Assembly: GCA_004380135.1 (NCBI GenBank)
Contig: QXCR01000034.1
Location: 310,001-374,000 of the forward strand
Length of the DNA: 64,000 nucleotides
Direction of reading: 5' to 3'
From: Stemphylium vesicarium
Taxonomy: Eukaryota > Ascomycota > Dothideomycetes > Pleosporales > Pleosporaceae
Shown here: piece after piece, positions 31,245 through 41,920 of the stretch
Position numbering within the stretch: the stretch's first letter is position 1
How the letters are laid out: each line of letters starts with the position of its first letter
Notes under the pieces: model-generated
Databases searched by the model: none
What the model was told of the DNA's origin: nothing
The model's input: only the letters and a program-made list of their open reading frames with translations
Translations under genes and position numbers: made by a program

Positions 31245-31960
31245 AGCTACTTGTGACCTTTGCGTGTATTGGATTCAGTGCAAATTACTTGATTATATAC
31301 CAATGTCGAGCTCTGAACGATATATGGATCATCCAGTTCTAACACTCGCGTGACTGCAAATCTCGCGCATCTCTAAATCGAGCGAGAGAGAAGACGTTCA
31401 TCTTCAGCACAAGTGGTTCGTGAAATACCTTGTTTGATGCGAGCCTTTTTTGTGATCGTCTCTCAAGCCAGAAAAGGGTATAATATGGTGATTAAAAGGA
31501 TATTGTGCGCTATTGAGTGGGGGCATATATGTCAAGGCTCTATATCGCCGTTCGTGACTTAACACAGATAGCGTATATGAGGGGAGAAGGCCGGGGCTGC
31601 CTCGCAGAGGGAACTGAATGAGTGCGGGATAGGCGGCTTGATTTGTGTTTGGATACTAACTAAGTGAAAGGAGCGTGTGCCATCTCGCGGTGCTTAGTAC
31701 TGACGAAGCAATCGAAATCGGATAAAACTTGCAAGCTGCTTTTGGTGCTTCTGAAATCATATGAATATCAATGTCGCAGTTGGTACAACACATAGGTCTT
31801 TTCTTTCCTTTTTCTGAGCTGATCGTGTGTCGCATGGCTTTGTAAAAGATGAAAAAGCGATACCACAGGAAACTTTTCACAAACTCGCGTAGCAAACCAG
31901 TTCATCCTCCGCACACATTAAGAGATCCAGTTTCGGTGGGATCAAAACGGTTGGGAGCCC
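31245..31960. other. convergent 3' flanks, no gene seen
   Basis: The region lies between the 3' ends of the thiolase gene and the unknown minus-strand gene. Only short unsupported frames are present. Confidence 0.5.
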
Positions 31961-32713
31961 TCAGTTGTACTCAAAGACCCACTGTCGAATAGAAATCAGG
32001 TTGTGTGTGGGGGGTTCCGGGTCTTCAGCCTGCGTTTGCAGGACTGATCTAGGCCACACCCCATAAACCCAGCGGAAGGCTATACACGCGTTCTGGGTGT
32101 CAATGTGGTCCGTGAAATAGCGCTTGTGTAGAATCTCTTCGGTGAAAAGAATTTTGGTTCCTGGACTCTGGACGTCCTGCAGGAACTCAATCTCGAAACG
32201 CTCGCCAATCTTTAAAAGATCGTCGGCTGTGTAGAACAAAAATTGCTCGACACTTTTCATGTTGTTGTCTTTGGAGAAGCCGTGAGTCTTGAGTTGTGTG
32301 AGTAGCATGTCGAATACTCTCTCAAGAATATCCCATACGAGTCCGCTGTCACACATGTTGACGTCGGGTTGGGCTGTATTGGCGACAATGAAAAACTTCA
32401 TTGCGAGATCTACGATGAAAGCCAATAGAGCGGTGTCCGCAATGCTGAACTCTCCGTCTTCGATCAATCCCTTCGACCACGGAGATTCTTTGAAATACTG
32501 CCATGGTATGATGTAGGGTCCCGGAAGCGAAGTGACTGGGTTGACACGGGGCATCGTGGGATCAGTGATGAGATCGTCGTCTGAGAAATCGGAATCAGTT
32601 TCATCGTCCCCATCTTGAGGGTTTACATGCTCTTCTAGTCCGTCTGGGAGAAAGAAAGTGTTGAGAGGGAGGCCTAGTGTCGTACTATAAGCGTCTCGTA
32701 AGATGTTGGGGCT
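31961..32713 (-). CDS. unknown protein, 5' exon structure unresolved
   Basis: The minus-strand frame is open for 250 codons from 32713 to the stop at 31961. The first ATG in this block is at 32554, but the codons upstream (32553-32713) read as a plausible acidic protein (NPQDGDDETDSDF, then SDDDLITDP), so the true start probably lies in an upstream exon. A candidate first exon starts at ATG 33064; a GTGTGT donor near 32930 could join in phase to an acceptor near 32694, but the intron would be about 235 nt. The main domain is helical, with FSIADTALLAFIVDLAMKFF, LVWDILERVFDML and a closing Trp-rich segment. There is no signal peptide or strong membrane helix. I do not recognise the family, and it may be fungal-specific. 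Confidence 0.55.
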   Translation of the reverse strand, partial: SPNILRDAYSTTLGLPLNTFFLPDGLEEHVNPQDGDDETDSDFSDDDLITDPTMPRVNPVTSLPGPYIIPWQYFKESPWSKGLIEDGEFSIADTALLAFIVDLAMKFFIVANTAQPDVNMCDSGLVWDILERVFDMLLTQLKTHGFSKDNNMKSVEQFLFYTADDLLKIGERFEIEFLQDVQSPGTKILFTEEILHKRYFTDHIDTQNACIAFRWVYGVWPRSVLQTQAEDPEPPTHNLISIRQWVFEYN

Positions 32714-34374
32714 TTATTTCGCTGAGGATCGAAGCAGTGTAGTTGCTCAGTGTCGCTGTGCGTGTCGTTTCATGGGCTGCTGATGAGTGGGATACTGGTT
32801 TGCCCTTCGATCTCAGAGGAAGATATGAAACTCAGCGTCACGCCATCTGATATTTGTATTGTCTATTAATGTGCGCATATGTAGAAATCGTGGTAGACCG
32901 GCATCTACAACTGTGGTTGACACACCCGGCATTAAACGGTTTTTGAAATAGGAAACCATGGTAAGTAAAGAGAGGCGAGAAAGTGTCGCAATGAGCTTCT
33001 CGACCTCGCTTGCTTCAAGAGAGGTCAGGCAGCCTTGTTGAGTGGGCTGAGATGGCGATGACATTGTAGTGTTCTTCGAGCATCGTGAAGCTAGCGCCAG
33101 CGCTGGAGCCTGGGCCCCCCGACCTCGCCCGGAAAGTCCATGGGTGAGCCATCGGAGCCATCGGCTAGCGAACTAGCGTGCCAAGCCACTGTTTCGTATG
33201 ATTGAAATTTCTCCGCGACCCTCTCTTTCTTTCTTCACATATTGTCAACGGTCTCCAATAACCCTAAGGTGCTTCCTTCACAACGTGGAATAGCCTTTTC
33301 CAGAGCAGACCCAGAAAGATGCACAGCCATTCTAATCCTGCAGCTCGCCCACGTCGACTTTGGTCGATATTGGAGCTGCGGGTTCGCTTTAGGCCTACAT
33401 ACCGCCGTGCTTAGCCGAGCTGGCATGATCTGATCTGATCTGATGGTCCCTACTGTGATGTTTACACGTCGCTGGCCCTGAAAGACGCGTACCTCACGAC
33501 GAGGATGGTACCCAGCATATCTGCTGCTTGTGGTGCTGTCGCGATGTGTGGCGCCCCCGCAACCGGTTTCCAGGTTGGCCCCCAATACCAAGGAGTGCCG
33601 TATGCATTATGCTGCAGGGAACGGAGAAAAAGGGCACCAATTGTCCGCCATCACCGGGACGCCCATGCAGCCTCTGGTTGCGCGAGACTAGACTGTTGGA
33701 GTCAATGGCGACGAACATTATTGAATGAGCAGCTGGAACATCTCCACATTTTCCGCCGTGTATCACTGCAGAAGCAACACCCGCAAATACAGGCTTGAGT
33801 GCACGAGAGCGGCTGAACGAAAGCCACCAGCTCAACCCATCTGTCGTGCCCTCACACCTGATGAAGCGATAATATCATCTTCGCTTCGGTCCTCACAACT
33901 AGTCGACATCGCTGCATACGCCATTGTCGAACCAGCAGGCTATCGTTGATTGGCAGGTTCCATGTCGTAGCATTTTCTCGACTAGTCCTGGATTCTGCCT
34001 GGCCTGACGCCTCTCTCGGGCCTGAAGATCACTCGTATTTCCCATGCTGTGAGTTAATTGGTGAGTGCGTCTCACAGCCCACTTCATGGCTGAGAAGACG
34101 GTCGTTCAGCATGATTACGGCGCAGTCAGATCGGTGAATCGAGGTGCGTCAATCATCTCGACGAAGCACGCCACGAACAGAGTCCTCATTTCTGTTACCT
34201 ACACGTTCGTTGCCTTCTCTGAAATTCCCTCCTGGCCTTGTACAAATCCGCTTCTACACTCGCGGCCCGTCCCTTCCTGTTACTCCCCACTCTTCTGCCT
34301 ACTTCGCGAATAGAGCTTCCCCGCATCTGTGGGGGTTTCATGAGTGTCAATTATTAGTGTCATGCGTACCCATC
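32714..34374. other. 1.7-kb region, possible upstream exon, otherwise no gene seen
   Basis: It contains a possible first exon of the unknown gene (minus 32814-33064, 83 codons) and the promoter of the Kelch gene. A TGATC repeat lies at 33426-33444. Overlapping open frames on both strands at 33235-34137 have no recognisable domain. Confidence 0.4.
33426..33444 (+). repeat. (TGATC)3 short tandem repeat
   Basis: Three perfect TGATC units plus TGAT. A short repeat with no clear role. Confidence 0.75.
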
Positions 34375-36919
34375 ATGACCTACTTACAACAGGGCGTTCT
34401 TGTTGTCCTCAGTATTCTTACTCTGGCGCTATCGCAGCAGAATGATCCGATCAAGCAATTTTGTCGTCGGTGGGGTCATGCGACAGCGCAGATCGACTCA
34501 AGACTCTACATTGATGGCGGCATGGTCGGATCTGTCCCTTTCTCGTCAAACCATACAAGTATGCAAGACCTGAAACAGCGTATCCTGCAACTGTCGCTGG
34601 ATGGCTGACTTCTTCCCGCAGACACCTGGCTTCTGTCCAGCAATCTGAACTCATCGACCGCCGATGCTGGCATGCCAGCTCAATCCGCAAATTTGTCGAA
34701 GCCTGGCAACATACCCAGCGTATCAGGTGGCTATGCTTGGGCCGACAATACGAACAAGTGCTTCTATTCCTTCGGAGGGGAGTATCCCCAAGGTGTCAGC
34801 CCTACCGATTTTAGTATGTGGACCTACGACGTACTTCTCAACCAGTGGAACAGTACAGATACAAGTAGTGAAAAGGATCCACAGAGAGTCTCCTTCGGCG
34901 CCGGAACACAAGTTGAAGAGCGTGGACTGGGATTCTATTTCGGTGGATGGATGAGCAACCAGACGACGATAGACTGGGAAGGTCCCCCGATGGCTACCAA
35001 TGGGCTCATTCAGTTTGACATGTCTACTGGCGACTTGGCAAATACGACCGGCCCAGACGATATCGGAAGAGCCGAGGGACAGCTGATATATCTGCCTGTT
35101 TCGGATAGTGGCGTACTCATCTATTTTGGTGGTATCGAGGATCCTTATCGTAATGGGAGCTTTGATGCTGTGAGTGCCACGTCCGGCCTTCATGTGACCA
35201 GTCAACTGACCTTGTTTTAGGCAAACATGAGTGTATACTTGCCGAAACGTCTCGTTGCCATGCAGCTGACCTCTTCCAGATCATTCACATATATGACATG
35301 GCTTCGTCGAAATGGTACACGCAAACAGCATCGGGCGAGATACCGTCCTCACGGAGACAATTCTGTGCGGATGTTACCTGGCCAGATGACCAGTCGTCTT
35401 TCAACATGTAAGACTGCTTTCTTTCTTTGGCAATTCTAGCACTACCGAGCCACGCCGTTGTGATCAGTGTCCCTGCATCGCATCGGGTAACGCCCGCTCC
35501 CGAACCAGGCAATTTGAGAAAGGCGGTGCGGTTGTCAAAAGGTCAAGTCCCTGTCTCTGCAGGGATTCAGATCTCATCCGGTTGGACACCAGGGTTTTAG
35601 ATAACGGGTCTGGTAGTACCGAGGCTGGGTTTCAGGCTCCAGGTGCTACGAGGCTGTGGGGAAGTGAGATCTATAGGCTCACATCTAACAGATATCTCTA
35701 CGGCGGATTCGGCTTCGGCGAAACGCCGGCATATGACGATGTGTATATCCTCTCTATCCCTTCATTCACCTGGATTAAGGTCTTTCCGCTCGACGGTAGC
35801 GACTCGACACCTTCCGAGGTTGGCCATGGGGGCTGTAGCGCCAACGTCATAAATCGGGCACAAATGCTGGTTATCGGTGGCTGGTTCCCCACATATGACA
35901 AATGCGACGCTCCAGAGGGACAAGGGCAGCATAACATGGTCCTTGGATACAATGGTGGGGATGCTAAGCTTTGGGACAAATTTCAGCCGAAACTCGACGA
36001 CTACGTTGTACCTTCGCCAATTATTGCCGCCATAGGAGGAGGGTATGTCCTTTTCCCCTAAGCATGAAGGATTGCTGATGCTAACAATCGCAGGCCAACT
36101 GGAGGCGCGACTAAGACATCACCTGAGCAATGGGGTCATCCTGATTTGGCAACATATTACACTCTGAAGCCCACATTTTCCGCCAGGTCGGCCACTCGGC
36201 CACTCCCCTCCGCTACAGGGTCGCTGTCGTCTGGAGACTCCGAAAAGACAAACGTCGGCGCTATTGCCGGAGGTGTTGTCGGGGGTGTCGTCGGACTGAT
36301 CGTTATCCTCTGCCTTATACTCTTCTGCTTACATCGACGCAAAAAGGCCTTTAAAGAGAAAGGAACAGAGAATGGAGGCGATGTTGACAATGCCAACCCG
36401 CCCCCTCCACCCCCTCCGCCCCCTCCGCCTGCTGAGTTAGCATCTACAGTTCCCCACGAGATGTCCGCTTCTGGTGCTAGCAAGTACGTGTCCATCCACA
36501 ACCAAGCCGACTCTGTCGCGATGGCACAATACTCTGGGTACGCCCAACAGCACTCTCACTCCGCCAGCCACGACTACAATTCTCCTCTCTCTGCTCAAGG
36601 CCCTCCTTCGTACGGGCAGGCGCCGCCATACACATCACCTGTGGAGGCCCCACTCAATCAGATCTCCCCGCAAGGGGGGCAGTTCCATTCGGATCCCAAC
36701 GTTGTTCACAACTCGCCATCAAGTGCTTGGGGTACACAGACTGACTACCCCCAGTCTGCAACAGGCCATGAAGGCCAGTACTCCTATCCTACCCCGACTA
36801 CGCCACGTCAGTCTCCAAATGATGCCATACAACAACAAGTTCCGATATACTACCCACAATCCAGTCCCGAAGAAAGACGGCCTGTTCAGGGGAGGTTCAT
36901 GGAAGAGGGGCACATGTGA
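34375..36919 (+). CDS. Kelch-repeat, single-pass membrane protein
   Basis: Six exons are modelled: 34375-34558, 34622-35169, 35221-35232, 35280-35407, 35692-36042 and 36094-36919, giving 682 residues. A signal peptide (LVVLSILTLALS, residues 1-20) is followed by a Kelch beta-propeller of five or six blades with repeated YxFGG/YFGG and W..DV motifs (YSFGGEYP, IYFGGIE, YGGFGFGE, VIGGWFP). N-glycosylation sequons are frequent, as expected for an outer-face domain. One transmembrane helix (about residues 462-486, GGVVGGVVGLIVILCLILFCL) is capped by HRRKK. The cytoplasmic tail begins with a poly-proline tract and is Pro/Gln/Ser/Tyr-rich. Exon 3 is only 12 nt and intron 4 is 284 nt; both follow from phase and from blade continuity (SSFNIYLYGG). 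The role is probably cell-surface or wall-linked signalling; the ligand is unknown. Confidence 0.85.
36403..36431 (+). repeat. CCCCTCCRC repeat coding poly-proline
   Basis: Imperfect 9-nt units inside the Kelch gene that encode a run of about ten prolines just after the membrane helix. Such tracts bind SH3, WW or profilin partners and are prone to length change. Confidence 0.7.
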
Positions 36920-37384
36920 AGAAAGCGACATGGCGATTAGGGGGGAAGCTTAGGCTCATGGGCATGAATAGTGTATAGTTTTTGTTTAAGTTTGCAATGA
37001 ATTTTCTTATGCTAGCGGACTGGAGTCTGTCGTTTCTAGTACGCTTTGCTTAATACATGCCAGCAGTAGTAGGATTACCACATATCTAATCTCATTCATA
37101 CAACGCGTCTACACCTCTAGCGCAAGGCAGCAATTGGGAGAAAAAAATCGTCATAACAAAGGGATGTGACCAAGACCAATGGTGCCGTCACAAAGGGTCG
37201 GTCGATGCTTGCCTAGATGCGGATACCTTGCAATTGACACTAGCGCGTTGGCTGACACGTGCTGTCGTGCTTCGGTCCCGCCAACGTTCACACGTCACCC
37301 ACAACTTTGTCCCGAGGCGACACATGTCCTCGTCGCCGCACCACACCCCATCCAGAACCTTCCCATGGTCGAATCACGCCCAAA
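36920..37384. other. intergenic, no gene seen
   Basis: 3' flank of the Kelch gene and promoter or leader of the next membrane-protein gene. An in-frame extension to 37259 exists but looks like leader sequence. Confidence 0.5.
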
Positions 37385-38542
37385 ATGTTCAACATTCGCT
37401 CGATAATCCTACTCATAATATCCTACGTCGTAATCCCGCGCCTCACGTTTCTCCCGCAGAATGTCCACACGCTGCTCATCATCTTCGGGCCCTTCCTCAT
37501 ACCCCGCGTCCTCGATTGGATAAACGTTGCCCGCGCATCTTCACGAAGCGTTCCCGTACGACCGACGCCACAGAGGGTTCAATATGCGCTCAACTTGTTG
37601 TTCTTCAGTGCAGTCGTGTGCTTCGCCCTGTCCTTCTCACGCTATGCGCCTGAGAACATATTCCTCAAGACACAGAGCCATATTCGGACCGAGACGAGCG
37701 TGCTTTTCGCGCGACTGCGTCACATGAGACCATTGACAGATGAGGATGAGGCTTTACGGACAAAGTTCAGCTGGAGCGTGCGCAACAAGCTGCTTTACCT
37801 TGCATACGGCCCAGATACGCTTTTGAACTGCGTCTGGTGTACCACGGCCGACGGGAGCGATCAGCAGAACCACTTCCTATACTCTCTTCCGAAAATAATT
37901 ACGCCACACATCTTTCAACTAGCCGTCCTCGGCCTCGCCACGTCGTCCCTGGTCGGAGCTGAAGGCTCGCGCTTTCGCACGCACGCTACAATTGCAGGGC
38001 TATTGTTGATGGTGGTGGAGGTGTGGTACATGGGCACATACGACATCTCGCTCAATAAACGCGCCAAGTTTGTACAGGATCTCGATTCGGCACACTGGCG
38101 CGTCCGCTTCCTACGATACATTACATTCGCTCTAGTAGACATGGGGCTGGCTCTCGTTCTTTGGGCGACAAGTACGAATCGCTGGCTGGCGAAGCCCGTT
38201 TCCATCGCCGAGCGCATCGAGACGACTACGCGGACCGCGGAAGACACATTCAATAAAATGCGCGCCCTGGCCTTGCTTACAAACTCGGTAAATCGCGATT
38301 CCGCTCTGAGGGGTGTTAGGGAGGAATACTGGAGGACAGAAGGGCAGGTCACCGCTGAGGTGGTGCAAGATGAAGGAGTTACTGAGCAGATCAATGCTGC
38401 GATTAGCAAGCTTGACTTCAATGCTCTGGAAGGACGCGTAGGAGAGGTTGCAGACGGCATAGTAAGAGGCATCGATAGTTTGAGGCCGGGCCAAATATTA
38501 TCTGCAAGTCAGATGAACCAGGCTCCATCATCTCCTTCCTGA
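37385..38542 (+). CDS. conserved multi-span membrane protein of unknown function
   Basis: One exon of 385 residues from the ATG at 37385. The longer in-frame start at 37259 adds 42 residues rich in Pro, Arg and His that precede the first hydrophobic helix and look untranslated. Hydrophobic segments lie near residues 5-25, 28-45, 71-90, 190-210, 220-240 and 270-290, so about six membrane spans, with a 90-residue hydrophilic loop after span 3 (FARLRHMRPLTDEDEALR) and a 90-residue helical C-tail. The loop contains LYLAYGPDTLLNCVWC, which looks conserved. I do not recognise a named family; fungal genomes carry similar hypothetical proteins. There is no cleavable signal peptide motif. The location is probably ER or another endomembrane; function is unknown. 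Confidence 0.8.
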   Translation: MFNIRSIILLIISYVVIPRLTFLPQNVHTLLIIFGPFLIPRVLDWINVARASSRSVPVRPTPQRVQYALNLLFFSAVVCFALSFSRYAPENIFLKTQSHIRTETSVLFARLRHMRPLTDEDEALRTKFSWSVRNKLLYLAYGPDTLLNCVWCTTADGSDQQNHFLYSLPKIITPHIFQLAVLGLATSSLVGAEGSRFRTHATIAGLLLMVVEVWYMGTYDISLNKRAKFVQDLDSAHWRVRFLRYITFALVDMGLALVLWATSTNRWLAKPVSIAERIETTTRTAEDTFNKMRALALLTNSVNRDSALRGVREEYWRTEGQVTAEVVQDEGVTEQINAAISKLDFNALEGRVGEVADGIVRGIDSLRPGQILSASQMNQAPSSPS

Positions 38543-39604
38543 GGACTCACTGGCAGGCTTATCTAAAGGATTTGGTAGCCGGATATAGATGGACGAGAGG
38601 CTATATACGGAATGCTCCTTATCAGAAATGATGTATGTGGCACAGTGGAGTCTAGATGCATAGCGCCCCTTCCCGGATGCTAATCGGTGTTCCCGTTTTT
38701 GAAAATCGATACCCTGTTATTTTGTGATGGTCACTTGAACAGTTTTTCCCTGCGGTGAAGTTTCCCATCACTTGAACCGCTGTTTGCCGAACGAACATTT
38801 TCCGCCATGAGCACCGCCAAAATACATGGCAAGCAGATGCAGGTATTCACGCCTCCGATGTCGCACGTCTCATCGCGTCAAATAAACGCTGCGACACGTC
38901 CTACTCTAACTTTCGCAGCGGACCCGATACCGCTTTGCTGAGGCTGCGGATGAGTCTTCATCAATCGGAAGTTTGCCCGGATACTAGCGGTAGGTACGGC
39001 GGGATGAGGGGCTGGATACCACAGGCTCGGCACACGCCCTACCGCTTACGCGCCTTGAACCCACGCGCCCTAAAATCTCCAGGTACGCTAGCAGACACCA
39101 CCCCGGCTTCAACGGCTTCTGGAAGACGCGTGTTCCGTCATGCATTCTGCGATGGCGACATGTTTGTGTAACGGTGGTGAAGGGAGAGACAGAGGCGAAG
39201 TTTGATGGTACGACGAACGGACAATGGCAAGCAATTGTTGGCATGATGGGGCTCTGGGGACCCTCACTCGGCCAGAAGTGGAACCCTTCATCATCGCCTC
39301 TGTAGGAAAAAGGACACTAGAGTGCCGCAGTAGTCCGTCCCAGGGCTGGGCGGACATCACATCCATAGATCGAAAGGGTAGGTGGGTTTGTTCCCGCCCG
39401 TGTGATAGGAAGGTGTGACTCTTGATCGAATTTTTCAGGGCCTTTGTATAAGAAGCTGGCTCAGGTACCTCTCCTCTCACTTCACAACAGACTGACACCT
39501 CGCACATCATCCCCTCACATCAATTAGTGTCTTGTTGTCTTTTCGCAGCCATTGTTACCTTCGACTCTCTTTATCAAGCGCATATCTAGGACAAAGCAGC
39601 AACC
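38543..39604. promoter_or_regulatory. 1.1-kb upstream region of the branched-chain aminotransferase
   Basis: No gene is supported. A TGACTC half-site of the Gcn4/CpcA general amino-acid control factor lies at 39417-39422, 183 bp upstream of the aminotransferase ATG. This would fit its pathway, but a 6-bp hit is weak evidence. Confidence 0.35.
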
Positions 39605-40957
39605 ATGGCACCCATCGCCGTCACGCCCCCGAACCAAAATGAGAATGTCACCGATCTCACACAAGCTGGCATCAAATCAGCGCTGCTGAAGAACGCCCCA
39701 GAACAGATCAACTCATCATCTCTCACAAACTCCATTACTGCCACACCACCAAATGAGCCGGCAGGCAAGACCCAGGAAGTCGTTGACGCGCCGCTCGCTG
39801 AGCTCGATGCCTCCAAGGTTACTTGCACTTACACCGACGCCCCTCGCTCTGTTCCCGCTGTAGGTTCAGCAGAAATGGCGAGTCAAAAGGTGTGCACCGA
39901 TCACATGGTGCAAGCCAAGTGGACAGTGGAGTCCGGATGGGAAGCGCCTACATTGCAACCCTACGGCCCGCTGTCCCTCGCACCCACCGCATCATGCCTT
40001 CACTACGCCACCGAATGCTTCGAGGGAATGAAACTCTACCGCGGTCATGACGGCAAGCTACGGCTCTTCAGGCCCGACCTCAACTGCCGCCGCATGCTCA
40101 TGTCCACGAACCGTATCGCCCTGCCTGCATTCGACCCAGAGGAGCTTCTCAAGCTCATTGTCAAGTTATGTGCTACCGATGGCAAGAAGTGGCTTCCCAA
40201 GGACCGCCCAGGACAATTCCTTTACATTCGCCCCACGATGATTGCGTCCGACCCCGCTCTCGGCGTTGAGCGACCAAAAGAAGCTCTTCTCTTTGTCATC
40301 CTCTGCTGCTTTGCCCCAATGGGCGATATGAGCGGCGGAATCAAGCTGCTCGCTTCTCAAGACGACATGTGCCGCGCATGGCCCGGCGGTTTCGGGTACG
40401 CCAAGGTCGGTGCCAACTACGGACCTTCTCTCGTCGCCCAGGGCGAGGCGAGAAAGAGGGGCTACCACCAGATTCTCTGGCTCTTCGGCGAGGACTGCAA
40501 TATCACGGAAGCAGGTGCCAGCAATTTCTTCGTCGTGTGGAAGACCAAGGAGGGTAAACTTCAGCTCGTCACTGCTGATTTGAACGAGCGTATCGTCCTC
40601 GATGGTGTCACTCGTCGCTCTATTCTGGAACTCGCCCGCGCCAAACTTACATGTTCCTCTTCCGCACCTGAGGATCTCGAGTCTTTGGAGGTCGTGGAGC
40701 GCAAGTTCACCGTCTTTGAGATTGAAGAGGCTGCCAAGGAGGGTCGCCTCGTTGAAGCCTTTGCTGCTGGTACTGCGTGGTTCGTCGCCCCCATTAGCGG
40801 CATTCACTTCCGTGGCAAGGACATCGACGTACCCATGACAAAGGGTGACTCGGGTGCTTATGCCAACTTCTTCAAGACCTCGCTCAAGGGTATCATGTGG
40901 GGTAGCGACGGCATGGAGAGCCATGAGTGGGGCCGTGTTGTTGATGAGGAGGAGTAA
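39605..40957 (+). CDS. branched-chain amino acid aminotransferase (fold-type IV PLP enzyme)
   Basis: An intronless gene of 450 residues. The first 75 residues are polar, Asn/Ala/Pro-rich and not typical of a mitochondrial presequence. The class IV aminotransferase core follows: HYATECFEGMKLYRG, RPDLNCRRM, FLYIRPTMI, the PLP-binding lysine at residue 267 in GYAKVGANYGPS, the EAGASNFFVVW phosphate-site block, LDGVTRRSILELA, and EAFAAGTAWFVAPI near the end. The enzyme interconverts Leu, Ile and Val with their 2-oxo acids using 2-oxoglutarate/glutamate, the last step of synthesis and first of degradation. Length exceeds human BCAT (about 390) mainly through the N-terminal extension. Fungi often have several paralogues, so the compartment is open. 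Confidence 0.96.
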   Translation: MAPIAVTPPNQNENVTDLTQAGIKSALLKNAPEQINSSSLTNSITATPPNEPAGKTQEVVDAPLAELDASKVTCTYTDAPRSVPAVGSAEMASQKVCTDHMVQAKWTVESGWEAPTLQPYGPLSLAPTASCLHYATECFEGMKLYRGHDGKLRLFRPDLNCRRMLMSTNRIALPAFDPEELLKLIVKLCATDGKKWLPKDRPGQFLYIRPTMIASDPALGVERPKEALLFVILCCFAPMGDMSGGIKLLASQDDMCRAWPGGFGYAKVGANYGPSLVAQGEARKRGYHQILWLFGEDCNITEAGASNFFVVWKTKEGKLQLVTADLNERIVLDGVTRRSILELARAKLTCSSSAPEDLESLEVVERKFTVFEIEEAAKEGRLVEAFAAGTAWFVAPISGIHFRGKDIDVPMTKGDSGAYANFFKTSLKGIMWGSDGMESHEWGRVVDEEE

Positions 40958-41920
40958 ACGGTCGTGATGCGAAGCGCAGGAGAGACGTGAGCAAGAGCCG
41001 TGCAGGGCTAGCGTTGTGACACGAGTAGTGAGGCGCATACCATAGTCGCATGTTCGAGTGTTGGATGTGACCATGTGCATTGATGAGGCGTTAGGTTTCA
41101 GGGGGGTCTTTCTTTCAGCATTTTTGTTAAGAAGCGAGGAGTCGTAAAGACAGGTGTATACAACGGGTGTATATATTCTTGCATTGTTTATACACACATT
41201 ACGATAAGCATCTACGAAAAGTAGAATTCTACATGTGCCAATATATCTCAAGCTTCTAATTGTCGGCAATTGGACCCAGTGCTGTTTTTCGTTCCCAAAA
41301 GAACTTTGTGCTCAAAGGCATCTTGGGCAGCAACGCCCATCATTTCTTTCTTTTCTGTCGAGCCCACGTTTTGACCCATGGCGATGGCTTTTTCTCCTTT
41401 GATGGAGTGTGAAAGATGAAACCCATGTGGCAAGGTATAACAATAATAGAATGAAGCGTGGCAACGAGGCAATGGCGGCATGGGCAACGGCAGCCATGGT
41501 ATCGGAGAGTGGAGCTGTTAGCGCTAGTGCTTGTCTCTCGGCACGGGTAGTTCCAGGTTGACAAACGCGACTTCACCGCGAAACCCGTGCCTCTTCTGCG
41601 ACGTCAGCGCCCGAAACTTTTACCACTGCGAGCAGCTAGACAGACACTCTTGCTCAGGGTCTAGCAACCGCCGGCTACAAGGAAATACTCCAGCAGTCCC
41701 GTCTGCGTGCCCGCACAATCTCTCCACCGCACAACTGCCCCACCTTGGTCCGTACACAACTTCTGCAAGGCAACGAACCTTTGCGCGATCGCCCGCTTGC
41801 CACGTCCGACGCGCACATAGACACCAAAACTGAAGCCGAAGCTGGTGGCGAAGCTTCCTGGGAATATAGACGATAGTTGAAGGCTGATTGGGAGCTTTCC
41901 CCGCCGCGCTGCAGCCCGCC
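40958..41920. other. intergenic, 3' flank of aminotransferase and promoter of CRM1 gene
   Basis: 963 bp. A long minus-strand frame overlapping 40166-41269 is the antisense shadow of the GC-rich aminotransferase gene. No other gene is seen. Confidence 0.5.

Noticed and set aside
40166..41269. 367-codon minus-strand open frame
   Set aside because: Antisense shadow of the branched-chain aminotransferase gene. It has no domain, and length alone is explained by the GC-rich sense frame.
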